A stretch of 64,000 nucleotides of DNA, from positions 79,052 to 143,051 of the forward strand of contig NZ_JAGQDE010000014.1 of the NCBI RefSeq assembly GCF_018069755.1, given 5' to 3'. Position 1 is the first letter of the stretch. The number at the start of each line of letters is the position of its first letter. This document shows positions 33,745 to 42,178 of this stretch, piece by piece. A program made the translations under genes and the position numbers. The notes beneath the pieces were generated by a model. It had not been told where the DNA came from. It did no database searches and saw nothing but the letters and a program-made list of their open reading frames with translations. Origin of the DNA: Ideonella aquatica. Lineage in GTDB: Bacteria > Pseudomonadota > Gammaproteobacteria > Burkholderiales > Burkholderiaceae_C.

Positions 33745-36492
33745 TCAGCTCCAGGCAGCTGTCATCAATTGGGCGAAGTCGCGCCGCGACAGAACGGCCG
33801 TGCAATCGCGCCAGTCCTTTTCTGGCGGCGCCATCGTGGCGGTGTAGCGAAGGTCGAAGCCGGTGGCCTCGCGCTGGACGTTGATGTACTCGTCCATCTT
33901 CAGGCCCAGTGCCTCGATGTCGTCGATCCACTCGTCCTTGATCGTGTCCGGGACGGACCCGAACAGGTCGTAGCGGTCGCGCATGCGGTCCGAGAGGCGG
34001 TCGTAGATCTTCTCGTCGACGGTCTGCTCGTTGACCAGGTTGAGCATGTCCACGGTGTCACGCTTCTGGCCGAAGCGCTTGATGCGGCCGATACGCTGCT
34101 CCAGCCGCGTCGGGTTCCAGGGCAGGTCGACGTTCACCAGCGTGCCCAGGGTCTGAAGGTTGAGGCCTTCGCAGGCCGCATCCGTGGCCACCATGATCCG
34201 GATCTGGTGCTCGGCCACCATCTTCTTCAGCGTCTCGCGTTCGCACGACACACTGTCGCCACGTTGGTAGAGCCGGCTGCGGCCCGCACCGGCGTAAAGG
34301 CCGATCGCTTCATCGGGGTAGCGCTGTGCGAGTTGTTCCGCCACCCAGCGCGCGGTGTCGTAGTACTGGCTGAAGATGATCACGCCCAGCTCCAGCCACT
34401 TCTCGCGGTCCAGGTAGTACAGAAGTGCCGCCAGCTTGGGGTCGGACGCGATCCGCTCCAGCCGGTTCAGCAGCCGCTCCAGGGCCTCGCGTTCGTCGGT
34501 GTTTTCAACGGCCAGCTCCGCGTCGCCCTCGTCTTCCTCGTCGCGCAGTGTCTGGCCCTGAAGCAGCGCTCGCACCGTGTTCAGGCCCGCGTGGATGGAC
34601 GAGCAGATGCGCTGCTCGACCAGGTTCTTCATGAACCCGCCGCCACCCGCGCGACCCTGGCCACGCGCGCTCAAGGCCTTGCCGAAGGCGCGTGCCTCAC
34701 GGTAGGCCTCCCGAAAGTCTTCGCTGGTGCGCAGGGCCTTGGCCTCGAACAAGGCATCGAAGCCGTGGGGCTCTCGGATCAGCTGGCGATCAGGGTGAAC
34801 GTCCACGCCCACCCGGGCCAGCAGGCCGGCGTCCTCCAGGCTGACGCGCTTGCGCAGCACCACGTGGCGCACCAAGGGGTTCTCGCGTTGGAAGAAGGTG
34901 GCGCCGGACACCTGACGGTGCAGTTCGTCTTCCAGGATCTCGCGCGTGTCCTCGCTCAGGTCGGCCAACGACCGGGCGGTCTGGGTCTCGCCGTTCACCA
35001 GCCCCAGGTCCTGGCGGATTGCACTGAACAGCCGCCTTGCGCGCGGCTCGCGCGTGGAGTCCACCAGCGGCAGCGGGGACCGCAGCAGCTCCCACGCATG
35101 CTCGGCGGAAGTCACCTCCTGCCGGCCGGACAGAATCTCCAGCACCTCGCCGGCCCGGTGCCAGGCCGCAAAGTCGTTGCCCAACACAAAGTTGCCGCGC
35201 CCCTGGTGCAGGATGCCGATCAGGTCCCACAGGTCCTGCGGCTGCGTCTGGATGGGCGTCGCCGTGCCCAGCAGCACATGCTCCGACCGGGCCGCGATCT
35301 CGCGCATGAAGGCCAGCAGCTCGTTCGGCGTGCCCGCGTCGGCACCGAAGCCCTGCCGCGTGCGGGCCTTGTGTGCCTCGTCCAGGATCACCAGGCCGAA
35401 ACGCAGGCCCAGCAGGTGCTGCTTCTCGGCCGATTGCCGCATCATCAGCCCGGTCGAGACGATGCCGATGCGCAGTGGGCAACGGGCGATGTGCTCACGG
35501 CCCGCGGGCGAGATGGCCCGCTCCTGATCATCGAGCCACACCTTGCGCACCGTGTCCCAGCGCGCGCACGGAATGCCCAGCTTGTCCAGCATCTCGGTCT
35601 GCCATTGCTCGCACAGCGTGGCCGGCGCAAAGATCACCACCGGCCGCCGGGCTTGCTGCTCACGGTCGGCCAGCAGGCACAGCGTCAGCGCTGCGGTGCC
35701 GAGTGACAGCGTCTTGCCCAGGCCCACCTCATCGGCCAGCAGCAGGCGCACCACCTTGTGCATCTGGTGGTGGCGCAGACACTCGGTTACGAAGCCTTGC
35801 TGCCATGGCTGCAGGGCCAGGCCTTCGCGGTACAGCGGCGACTCGATCAGCGCGGCCGGCGCCACGTCGCCTTCGTCGTCGATCTCGTCGAACACCACCT
35901 CGCGGCGGTAGCCCCGCCGGTGCACCTCGCGGATCACCGCTTCGGGCAGAGGGCGCGAGGCGTTCCACAGGAAGTCGAATTCGCTCTCGATCCAGGCCAC
36001 ACCCTCGGGAGACTCGTCTTCCCACAGGATCTCGTAGTGGCGCTGCCAGCCGCTGCGGGTTTCGTTCATCGAGCCGATGAAGCCCAGCTTGCGCCCATCG
36101 GCCAGCTCGATGACGCCGGCCTTGCCGTGCACGAAGCCGCACACGCTGTCGGGCGCCACGCGCACCGCCTGGCCGTGCCGCTGCAGGAAGGCATCCAGTC
36201 GGCGGTAGCGGTCGCGGTTAAGCAGTGCCTCGGCCTCGATGGCCTTCTCGTTCCAGCGGCCCATCATGCGGGCCTCGCGCAGCTGAGCCACCTTCAGGTC
36301 GTCGGGGTGGATGTCGACGTTGCAGACGATGCGGACGTGAGGAATGCCCTCCAGCAGCTCGTGCGCCACCTCGAACAGCGAGCTGGTGAAGTAGCCCGCG
36401 ATGCGCCGGTAGCTGTGCGCTCCTTTCAGGTGCTCCAGCAGAAAGCTGGCGTCCAGCCGGTGCGTGCGTGACGAGAACCGCCGGATGGACAT
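33745..36492 (-). CDS. PLD-SNF2 helicase of a helicase-methylase-ATPase defence module
   Basis: The 915-residue product has an N-terminal phospholipase D-like domain (YRRIAGYFTSSLFEVAHELL; HGKAGVIELADGRKLGFIGS, a single HxK...GSxN motif). A full SNF2 engine follows: LLADEVGLGKTLSLGTAA, VILDEAHKARTRQG, LLGTATPIQTQPQDL, FSQYYDTARWVAEQL and RIGRIKRFGQKRDTVDM. It is the last gene of a tight six-gene operon, 13 bp after the DUF1156 stop. Probably translocates on DNA to find or cleave unmodified phage DNA. Only one HKD half-site is present, so nuclease activity would need a dimer. Confidence 0.8.
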   Translation of the reverse strand: MSIRRFSSRTHRLDASFLLEHLKGAHSYRRIAGYFTSSLFEVAHELLEGIPHVRIVCNVDIHPDDLKVAQLREARMMGRWNEKAIEAEALLNRDRYRRLDAFLQRHGQAVRVAPDSVCGFVHGKAGVIELADGRKLGFIGSMNETRSGWQRHYEILWEDESPEGVAWIESEFDFLWNASRPLPEAVIREVHRRGYRREVVFDEIDDEGDVAPAALIESPLYREGLALQPWQQGFVTECLRHHQMHKVVRLLLADEVGLGKTLSLGTAALTLCLLADREQQARRPVVIFAPATLCEQWQTEMLDKLGIPCARWDTVRKVWLDDQERAISPAGREHIARCPLRIGIVSTGLMMRQSAEKQHLLGLRFGLVILDEAHKARTRQGFGADAGTPNELLAFMREIAARSEHVLLGTATPIQTQPQDLWDLIGILHQGRGNFVLGNDFAAWHRAGEVLEILSGRQEVTSAEHAWELLRSPLPLVDSTREPRARRLFSAIRQDLGLVNGETQTARSLADLSEDTREILEDELHRQVSGATFFQRENPLVRHVVLRKRVSLEDAGLLARVGVDVHPDRQLIREPHGFDALFEAKALRTSEDFREAYREARAFGKALSARGQGRAGGGGFMKNLVEQRICSSIHAGLNTVRALLQGQTLRDEEDEGDAELAVENTDEREALERLLNRLERIASDPKLAALLYYLDREKWLELGVIIFSQYYDTARWVAEQLAQRYPDEAIGLYAGAGRSRLYQRGDSVSCERETLKKMVAEHQIRIMVATDAACEGLNLQTLGTLVNVDLPWNPTRLEQRIGRIKRFGQKRDTVDMLNLVNEQTVDEKIYDRLSDRMRDRYDLFGSVPDTIKDEWIDDIEALGLKMDEYINVQREATGFDLRYTATMAPPEKDWRDCTAVLSRRDFAQLMTAAWS

Positions 36493-36505
36493 GACGTTGT
36501 CGCCC

Positions 36506-39500
36506 TCAGATCCCGAAGCGCTGGTTCTTCAGCCGGGCGCCCAGCACCTCAGCTGCCGTGCGCACATCGACCTCGGAAGCGTTGCGCTCCACGAAGGCCA
36601 GCAGGTCCACCAGCAGCGGGCGGGCTTCCAGGAAGTCGGGCATCTCGGCCTGCAGCTGGCTGATGATGGTCTGCGGCTCCAGGTCGGCGCGCATCTGCTG
36701 CAGCGCAATCACCAGCCGGCCCAGGCGCGTGGCGCCGAGCTCGGTGCTGTCGGTTAGGTCGCGCGAGGCGAACTCGGTCACTTGCTTCAGCCTTGCCTCG
36801 TTGGGCGCCATGCTGGCCATCACGCGGGCGTAGTCCTGCACGCGGAAGGCCTTGGCGAAGTTCTGGTAGTTGTCCAGCTTGCGGGCGCCCGTGGTCTCCA
36901 TGTCCATCATGCGCAGCAGGAAGCGCTCTATGCCGGACAGCTTGCCCCAGGTGTCTGCCGCCAAGCCCTCGGGTACCAGCAGGTTGCTGGCCGCTTCGGC
37001 GGCCTGTTGAACGATCTCGTCCACCACCGTGAACTCGCCCTTCACCCGCGGGCGCAGCGCGAAGCTGGTCACGTCTTCGCCTCCGATATGGGTGTAGCCG
37101 GTCAGCACCTTCAGTGCCGCGGCGTAGCCGGCCATCTGCAGGTCGGAGTCGTTGAACACAGGCTCGCCGTGGTGGGCCTTCACCGCGGTGTTCAGGTGCA
37201 TCATGGTCCGGATCTGCCGATCCACCTCCTGCCGCACGGCGGGCAGAAGGCGCTGCTTGAAGGCAGGCCGGTCACCGGCCGGGCGCTTGCGCAGCATCAG
37301 CGTCACCGTGCCTTGCACGTAGCCGCCCTTCTTCAGTTCGGACGTGGTCTCGGTGGCGATGTACCAGGCTGCCACCACCTGCAGCCCCGCGGCCCAGAAG
37401 ATGCCAACGAGATCACTCCAGACACCGGTGTCCTGGTGCGTGAACATCACGCACTGCATGCCGTTGTCGGGCATGTGTGTCGCCATCGCGGTGTAGGCCG
37501 CCACCATGTTGCGGCGGAAGTCTTCGCCAGAGCCTTGTATGGCCAGCGCGCGCCTGGAGTCCCACACCCAGGAGTCGAACGGAGCCGGTGGGTTGCGACG
37601 CAGCCAAGCGATGAAGAACTCGGTGATCTCGTGGTAGTTGACAGCGTCCGCGTAGGGTGGATCGGTGATCCAGAGGTCGCAGGCCTCGGAGACCTCGTGT
37701 GCGGGGTGGTTCCGCAGCGTGTGGGTGACGCCCGCGGGGATGGGCGCATGGGCGTTCTCGCCGTCCAGTGGGTCAAGTAGGCAACTCGAAGCCCGGCACC
37801 CGTAGTTGTAGAGAACGTTCAGCGCCTGGTTGTCGAACACCTGCTTGGTGCCGCCGCTGCGGCCGTCTCCGTCGCCAGTGGACCAGCGGGTGAGGCGGGC
37901 GCTGGTGTTGATCATCTGGCATGCCTTGAGACAGAGCTCTGCTGTCGCGTGCCTGCGCAGCTCGGCGTACAGGAGCAGCTGCCGTGCGTTGAAGAGGTGA
38001 TGCCAGTGAGTCCAACCGCGTTCCCTTCCAAGCCTGGCGGTCTCGTCTCCAGCCTCAATCACCATGTCGGGCACGATCCCTTCGGCTTGCCACGCCGCCA
38101 GGTTGCGCGCAACGATTCGCTGCACTTCAGCTTCGCGCTCCAGGTCCTCGTCCGTTGGCGCCGCGAAGTAGGTGCGGGGGCGTGGGTCTGAGACGGTCGT
38201 GCCGTCGATCCACTGGATCGCGTACACCCGCTCTTGAAGCGTGTCGCCCGGGAGCGGGCCGAAGTCTTCACGTCCCCATCGGCGCAGCTTGTTCTGGGTG
38301 GTGCCATCGGCGTCGCGATAGTCGCCCCGCAACGTACGGATGGGAATGCGGTAGGTCTTGCCGTTCAGCTCGTAGACCAGGGCCCCGTCCCTCACGGTGC
38401 CGTTTGCAGCGGCCTTCATCTCTGCTGCTGATGCACCGTTGACGACTCGGATGTCGAAGCGCTGCTCCGCCTCGTTCGGAACGAGCTTAGCGATGACGTT
38501 ACCGTTCTTGGAGATGACCAGTGACGGCAGGAGGGGTACGAGCCAGCCACTCTCGGGGCAGCGTGTCTCCAAGCAGTACAGATAGACCTTGGCTTGGTTG
38601 CCAGATGAGTCGCGCTCGATGCCCAGCTTGCGAACGGACTCCTTGACCGCCTTGGCAACTGCCCTTTGCTGGCGCTCGAGTTCGGCGTGCCTGGCTGCGT
38701 CTGTGCCGACGATGTTCAAGGCACCCCAGGTGAGCATGCAGGCGATGGGATTCAGGTCCGACGCGAACGCATCGCAACCGATCCTGGCTGCTTCAAAAGG
38801 GATGGAGCCACCACCGGCGAAGGTGTCCCCCACGCGCGCACGTCGGCCGTAGCGGAGCTGGCCCAGCTGCCCTACGAGTTCGGGGATGCTGCGGGCGTCG
38901 ATCCCAAGGTGCGCGTAGTGCCGGTTCACATCGGCCCAGATCGGCTCGAACAGCCATTCGTCGTCGACCTCCTCCGGCCGCTTGCCCAGATCCGAGCGTT
39001 GCTCGTACGAATCTAGCGTTGCGATGTAGCGGCGATACAGCTCCAACTTCTGTTCAGGTTCGATGTCGCGCCGCCAGCGCAGCGTGATGCCTCTCTCATC
39101 GCAATCGAGCGGGAAGGTCCAGTACGCCAGCTGCCCCTCCTCTGGCTCCTCGCCCTTCACCTTTGCAGTGAAGAAGGCCCATGGATTAGCCAAAGAGATG
39201 CGCTTGGCCATATCGTGTGGCTTCACGCCGTCAGCGACAAACGCCCGGCGAGCCAAGCCCTCTGGGTCAAAGCCCATCAGCTTCTCGAAAACGTCAAGGT
39301 CCCGCTCGGCGTCGTCGGTCTGCGGTAGCAGCACACCGAGCACGATGGCCCTTACAAGGATCAACGGCTTGCGTCCCTTCCAGTAGGACCCCAGGCCGGT
39401 CAGCGTTTGGTAGAGGTTGGCCTTCCGCTCGCGTTGAGCTTCATGCGAGACCTTCTGCACCGGGAACACCGATTCGATCAGTGCCGGTGTGTCGCGCAGT

Positions 39501-39532
39501 GCGCCGGGGGTGAGGTTGGGGCGGTTGGTCAT
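36506..39532 (-). CDS. DUF1156 DNA methyltransferase of the defence module
   Basis: The 1,008-residue protein has a DUF1156 N-terminus (ALIESVFPVQKVSHEAQRER, TGLGSYWKGRKPLILVRAIV). It carries a Rossmann motif DTFAGGGSIPFEAARIGCDA and the amino-methyltransferase motif IV WITDPPYADAVNYHEI. Those motifs are far apart, with a long insert containing beta-rich and helical sections. It should methylate adenine or cytosine amino groups in host DNA to mark self. It lies 9 bp downstream of the Schlafen-like gene and 13 bp upstream of the helicase. Confidence 0.82.
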   Translation of the reverse strand: MTNRPNLTPGALRDTPALIESVFPVQKVSHEAQRERKANLYQTLTGLGSYWKGRKPLILVRAIVLGVLLPQTDDAERDLDVFEKLMGFDPEGLARRAFVADGVKPHDMAKRISLANPWAFFTAKVKGEEPEEGQLAYWTFPLDCDERGITLRWRRDIEPEQKLELYRRYIATLDSYEQRSDLGKRPEEVDDEWLFEPIWADVNRHYAHLGIDARSIPELVGQLGQLRYGRRARVGDTFAGGGSIPFEAARIGCDAFASDLNPIACMLTWGALNIVGTDAARHAELERQQRAVAKAVKESVRKLGIERDSSGNQAKVYLYCLETRCPESGWLVPLLPSLVISKNGNVIAKLVPNEAEQRFDIRVVNGASAAEMKAAANGTVRDGALVYELNGKTYRIPIRTLRGDYRDADGTTQNKLRRWGREDFGPLPGDTLQERVYAIQWIDGTTVSDPRPRTYFAAPTDEDLEREAEVQRIVARNLAAWQAEGIVPDMVIEAGDETARLGRERGWTHWHHLFNARQLLLYAELRRHATAELCLKACQMINTSARLTRWSTGDGDGRSGGTKQVFDNQALNVLYNYGCRASSCLLDPLDGENAHAPIPAGVTHTLRNHPAHEVSEACDLWITDPPYADAVNYHEITEFFIAWLRRNPPAPFDSWVWDSRRALAIQGSGEDFRRNMVAAYTAMATHMPDNGMQCVMFTHQDTGVWSDLVGIFWAAGLQVVAAWYIATETTSELKKGGYVQGTVTLMLRKRPAGDRPAFKQRLLPAVRQEVDRQIRTMMHLNTAVKAHHGEPVFNDSDLQMAGYAAALKVLTGYTHIGGEDVTSFALRPRVKGEFTVVDEIVQQAAEAASNLLVPEGLAADTWGKLSGIERFLLRMMDMETTGARKLDNYQNFAKAFRVQDYARVMASMAPNEARLKQVTEFASRDLTDSTELGATRLGRLVIALQQMRADLEPQTIISQLQAEMPDFLEARPLLVDLLAFVERNASEVDVRTAAEVLGARLKNQRFGI

Positions 39533-39541
39533 GCGGCGGCT

Positions 39542-41497
39542 TCAGGCACGGTAGGCCTGGTCCGGGTCATTGGGTTTGTCGGGCCGGGTCATAGCGATCC
39601 GGCCGGCGCGCAGCAGCGGGCGCAGGTAGTTCTGGCGCACGGTCTCAGCGTTGCGGCCCAGCAGGGCCGCGATCTCCTCGGCCCGCCAGGGGCGCAGTTC
39701 GCAGAGCGCTACCACCAGGTCTTGCACCTCCTGCGGCGGGCGGCGCTGGCCGATGGCGCCCACCCGGGCGGCCAGGCCGCCGGGCAGCTCGTTCAGCAAG
39801 GCCTGGCGGCGCGGGTCGGCCAGCGGGTCATCCCGAGGTTCGGGTTGTCGAGGGTTACTGTCCTGGGAGCTGAGGTTGCTAGACAAGGCGCCGGGGTTAC
39901 TAGATAAGCCGAGGGGGTTACTAGACAAGCCGGTCCTGCCCGAGCCTTGGGCAGCAAGTTCTCCGGCATTCTGGGCCGCGCCGTCCTGGCCGCCATCATG
40001 GTCATTGCGGCCGAGCATCCGGGCGGTGGGCTGGTACCAGGTGGCCGATCCGCGGTCCTTCTGGGTGAAGAGGCCGGCGTCGCGCAGCCGGCGCAGCGCC
40101 TTGCTCGCGGCCAGGGTGTCCACCTTGTTGATCTCGCGGTAGGTCTGGTTGTCCATGGCCCCGGCCTCGCGGGCCACCACCAGCGCGCGCGCCTCGGCCT
40201 CGGAGAGCTGCAGCTCCTTGAACCGCGCCAGCCAGGCCAGGTCGTCCGGCCCCAGGAAGTGGTGGAAGAAGAGGCGCAGCGTGAACTGGTCCTGCCCGCG
40301 GTCAGACTCGAAGAGCGGCGGCGCCAGGCCGGCGCGCTCGCACATCTCTCGCATCACCCGCACGCCGCTGCCCTTGGTCTCGGCAAAGCGGGTGTCGTAC
40401 AGCGCGGCGGCCACCTTGGGGTTGCGCGGTACCGAGCCGGGTTCGCCCAGGTGATCGGGCGACTTGAGCGAGAAGCCCGGGTTGCGGATCTCCAGCCGGT
40501 TGCTGTAGCGAATGATCTGCACCGGCGCCTGCAGCCGGTAGCTGCGGTGCATCAGCGCGTTGACGACGGCTTCGCGGATCACTCGCTGGGGGACGAGTGG
40601 GCTGTCCTGCCGCTGCAGTTCGCCCTCGGCCAGGCCGAAGGCTTTGGGCAGGTCGTCAAGGATGGCGGCCTGTGCGCGGCGGATCAGGCGGAACAAGGGG
40701 TCGCGCAGCTCGACGGTGTCGAAGCGGCGGTCCGGGTCGGGCACCCAGTCGCGGCCGGGCACGCGGATGTAGTCCACGCGCGTCATCGGGAAGCAACGGC
40801 GCAGCGCCACGGGCTTGCCCAGCAGCACCAGGCCGGCCACTGTGGGCTGCCAGGCCCCCTGCGCGTTGCGGCGCACGGCACCCAAGGCCTGCAGCAGCTC
40901 TTCGTCGGACCAGCGCAACTCTTCGGCGTCGGGGTTGGCCTCGCGGCGGGCGACGCGGTAGTCGGCGATGGCTTCGGGGGACAGGTCGTCGAGCGTGGTG
41001 TCGGGCACCAGGCCGGAGTCGAAGCTCTCCACCTGGCGGGCCTGGTACAGCGCGATCAGGTCGTCCTCGGTGCAGCGCTGGTCGGTGCTGCAGATGCGGC
41101 GGAAGGCTCCGCGCGGCAGGCCCTGGGCCTTCAGGTAGACCGGTTTGTCCTGCGGTGCCGCCTCGGGCACGAACACCACGAGCACCACTTTGCCTTCGAG
41201 CTGCTCGGTACGCACTTCCAGCCGCACGGGCTGGTTGAACATGCTGGCCGCCTGGGTGGCGAGGTCGGTGCCCACGCGCTCGGGCTGCTCCACGCCCTCC
41301 ACCGAGTAGCCGGGAAAGAGCGCCATCTCCTCGCGCACTACGCCCAGCAGCAGCCAGCCGCCGCCCATGCCGGGTTCGTTGGCGAAGGCACAGACGGTTT
41401 CCATGACCGACTTGCCCACGTCGGAGCCCGCCTTGGCTTCGATACGCTCGGTTTCGTCGAGCAGCTGCAGGCGTTCGAGCAGCTCCTGAGCGGTCAT
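39542..41497 (-). CDS. Schlafen/AlbA_2-domain ATP-binding protein embedded in the defence operon
   Basis: The 651-residue product begins with an AlbA_2/Schlafen core: ERIEAKAGSDVGKSVMETVC, GGGWLLLGVVREE, RGAFRRICSTDQRCTEDDL. A helicase-like C-terminal ATP-binding region follows (VIREAVVNALMHRSYRLQAP; RLEIRNPGFSLKSP; ETKGSGVRVMREMCERAGLA), then winged helices. A linker near residues 525-550 repeats LSSNPLGLSSNPGALSSN. The start overlaps the DUF3780 stop (ATGA). Genes of this type are variable insertions in helicase-methylase-ATPase loci, so this may be an accessory effector or regulator. Confidence 0.75.
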   Translation of the reverse strand: MTAQELLERLQLLDETERIEAKAGSDVGKSVMETVCAFANEPGMGGGWLLLGVVREEMALFPGYSVEGVEQPERVGTDLATQAASMFNQPVRLEVRTEQLEGKVVLVVFVPEAAPQDKPVYLKAQGLPRGAFRRICSTDQRCTEDDLIALYQARQVESFDSGLVPDTTLDDLSPEAIADYRVARREANPDAEELRWSDEELLQALGAVRRNAQGAWQPTVAGLVLLGKPVALRRCFPMTRVDYIRVPGRDWVPDPDRRFDTVELRDPLFRLIRRAQAAILDDLPKAFGLAEGELQRQDSPLVPQRVIREAVVNALMHRSYRLQAPVQIIRYSNRLEIRNPGFSLKSPDHLGEPGSVPRNPKVAAALYDTRFAETKGSGVRVMREMCERAGLAPPLFESDRGQDQFTLRLFFHHFLGPDDLAWLARFKELQLSEAEARALVVAREAGAMDNQTYREINKVDTLAASKALRRLRDAGLFTQKDRGSATWYQPTARMLGRNDHDGGQDGAAQNAGELAAQGSGRTGLSSNPLGLSSNPGALSSNLSSQDSNPRQPEPRDDPLADPRRQALLNELPGGLAARVGAIGQRRPPQEVQDLVVALCELRPWRAEEIAALLGRNAETVRQNYLRPLLRAGRIAMTRPDKPNDPDQAYRA

Positions 41498-42174
41498 TCC
41501 GTACCGTCGCTGAAAAGGTCGAGCGTCAGCCGCTGGCCCACGACACCGCTGTCACGGGTGACAAGCGCGCGGCGCGCGCGCGGTGACAGCAGCTCGCTCT
41601 GCGCCACGTCGCCCAGCGCATGGCGCAGGGCCAACCGCCAACCCTTGTCACCGTCTCCGATGCCGCCGGTGCTCATCGCGGTCATGCCGAAAAGCCACCA
41701 ACGTTCTTCGGGGCGCAGCGCGAGCCAGTTGCGCACAGCGACGGGGATCTTCTCCATCTCCATGTGCTCAACCGCCCAGACCAACACGCACAGCTCCTTG
41801 CCCAGCAGCCGATCGACTGGGTTGTCGCCAGCCTTCCAGGCGCTGGGCTTAAGGTGGTGCGCTCCGAGACGGGCATTGAAGGCGCGTTGCGCTTCGGCGC
41901 GAATGGCGGTCCAGCGCGCCCGGTCGAGCACCGCCCGATCAATCACAGAGTGCTCGTTGCTCAGGGCCTGCAGGCCGAGGTACTCGCTCAGCTGCACGGG
42001 AGCGGTGTTGCTACGCGGGACAAACACCTTGAAGTGATGCGGGTCCGAGGTAGCTGGCACTCCGAAGCCCAGTGTCGGCCGTACATCAGCGAATGCTCCG
42101 CTCGAGGTGGTTGCGGACGCCGTGACGTTGGCATTGAGCGCTGCGGCAGTGCGGGTGGGCCTGGGTTTTGCCAT
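41494..42174 (-). CDS. DUF3780 anti-phage-associated protein
   Basis: The 226-residue protein matches DUF3780 in pattern: TLGFGVPATSDPHHFKVFVP, RARWTAIRAEAQRAFNARL, PVDRLLGKELCVLVWAVEHM, PVAVRNWLALRPEERWWLFG and GWRLALRHALGD. ATG 42174 is preceded by AGGAGG inside the end of the DUF499 gene and lies 4 bp after its stop, so synthesis is coupled. DUF3780 is known mainly from defence loci with DUF499 and DUF1156. The molecular role is unknown. Confidence 0.75.
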   Translation of the reverse strand: MAKPRPTRTAAALNANVTASATTSSGAFADVRPTLGFGVPATSDPHHFKVFVPRSNTAPVQLSEYLGLQALSNEHSVIDRAVLDRARWTAIRAEAQRAFNARLGAHHLKPSAWKAGDNPVDRLLGKELCVLVWAVEHMEMEKIPVAVRNWLALRPEERWWLFGMTAMSTGGIGDGDKGWRLALRHALGDVAQSELLSPRARRALVTRDSGVVGQRLTLDLFSDGTE

Positions 42175-42178
42175 CGAT

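Noticed and set aside
33742..35706. 654-codon plus-strand frame opposite the PLD-SNF2 helicase
   Set aside because: Antisense shadow: the helicase motifs on the minus strand are complete and the plus frame has none.
39947..42037. 696-codon plus-strand frame opposite the Schlafen-like and DUF3780 genes
   Set aside because: His/Gln/Gly-rich shadow with no domain, against two motif-supported minus-strand genes.
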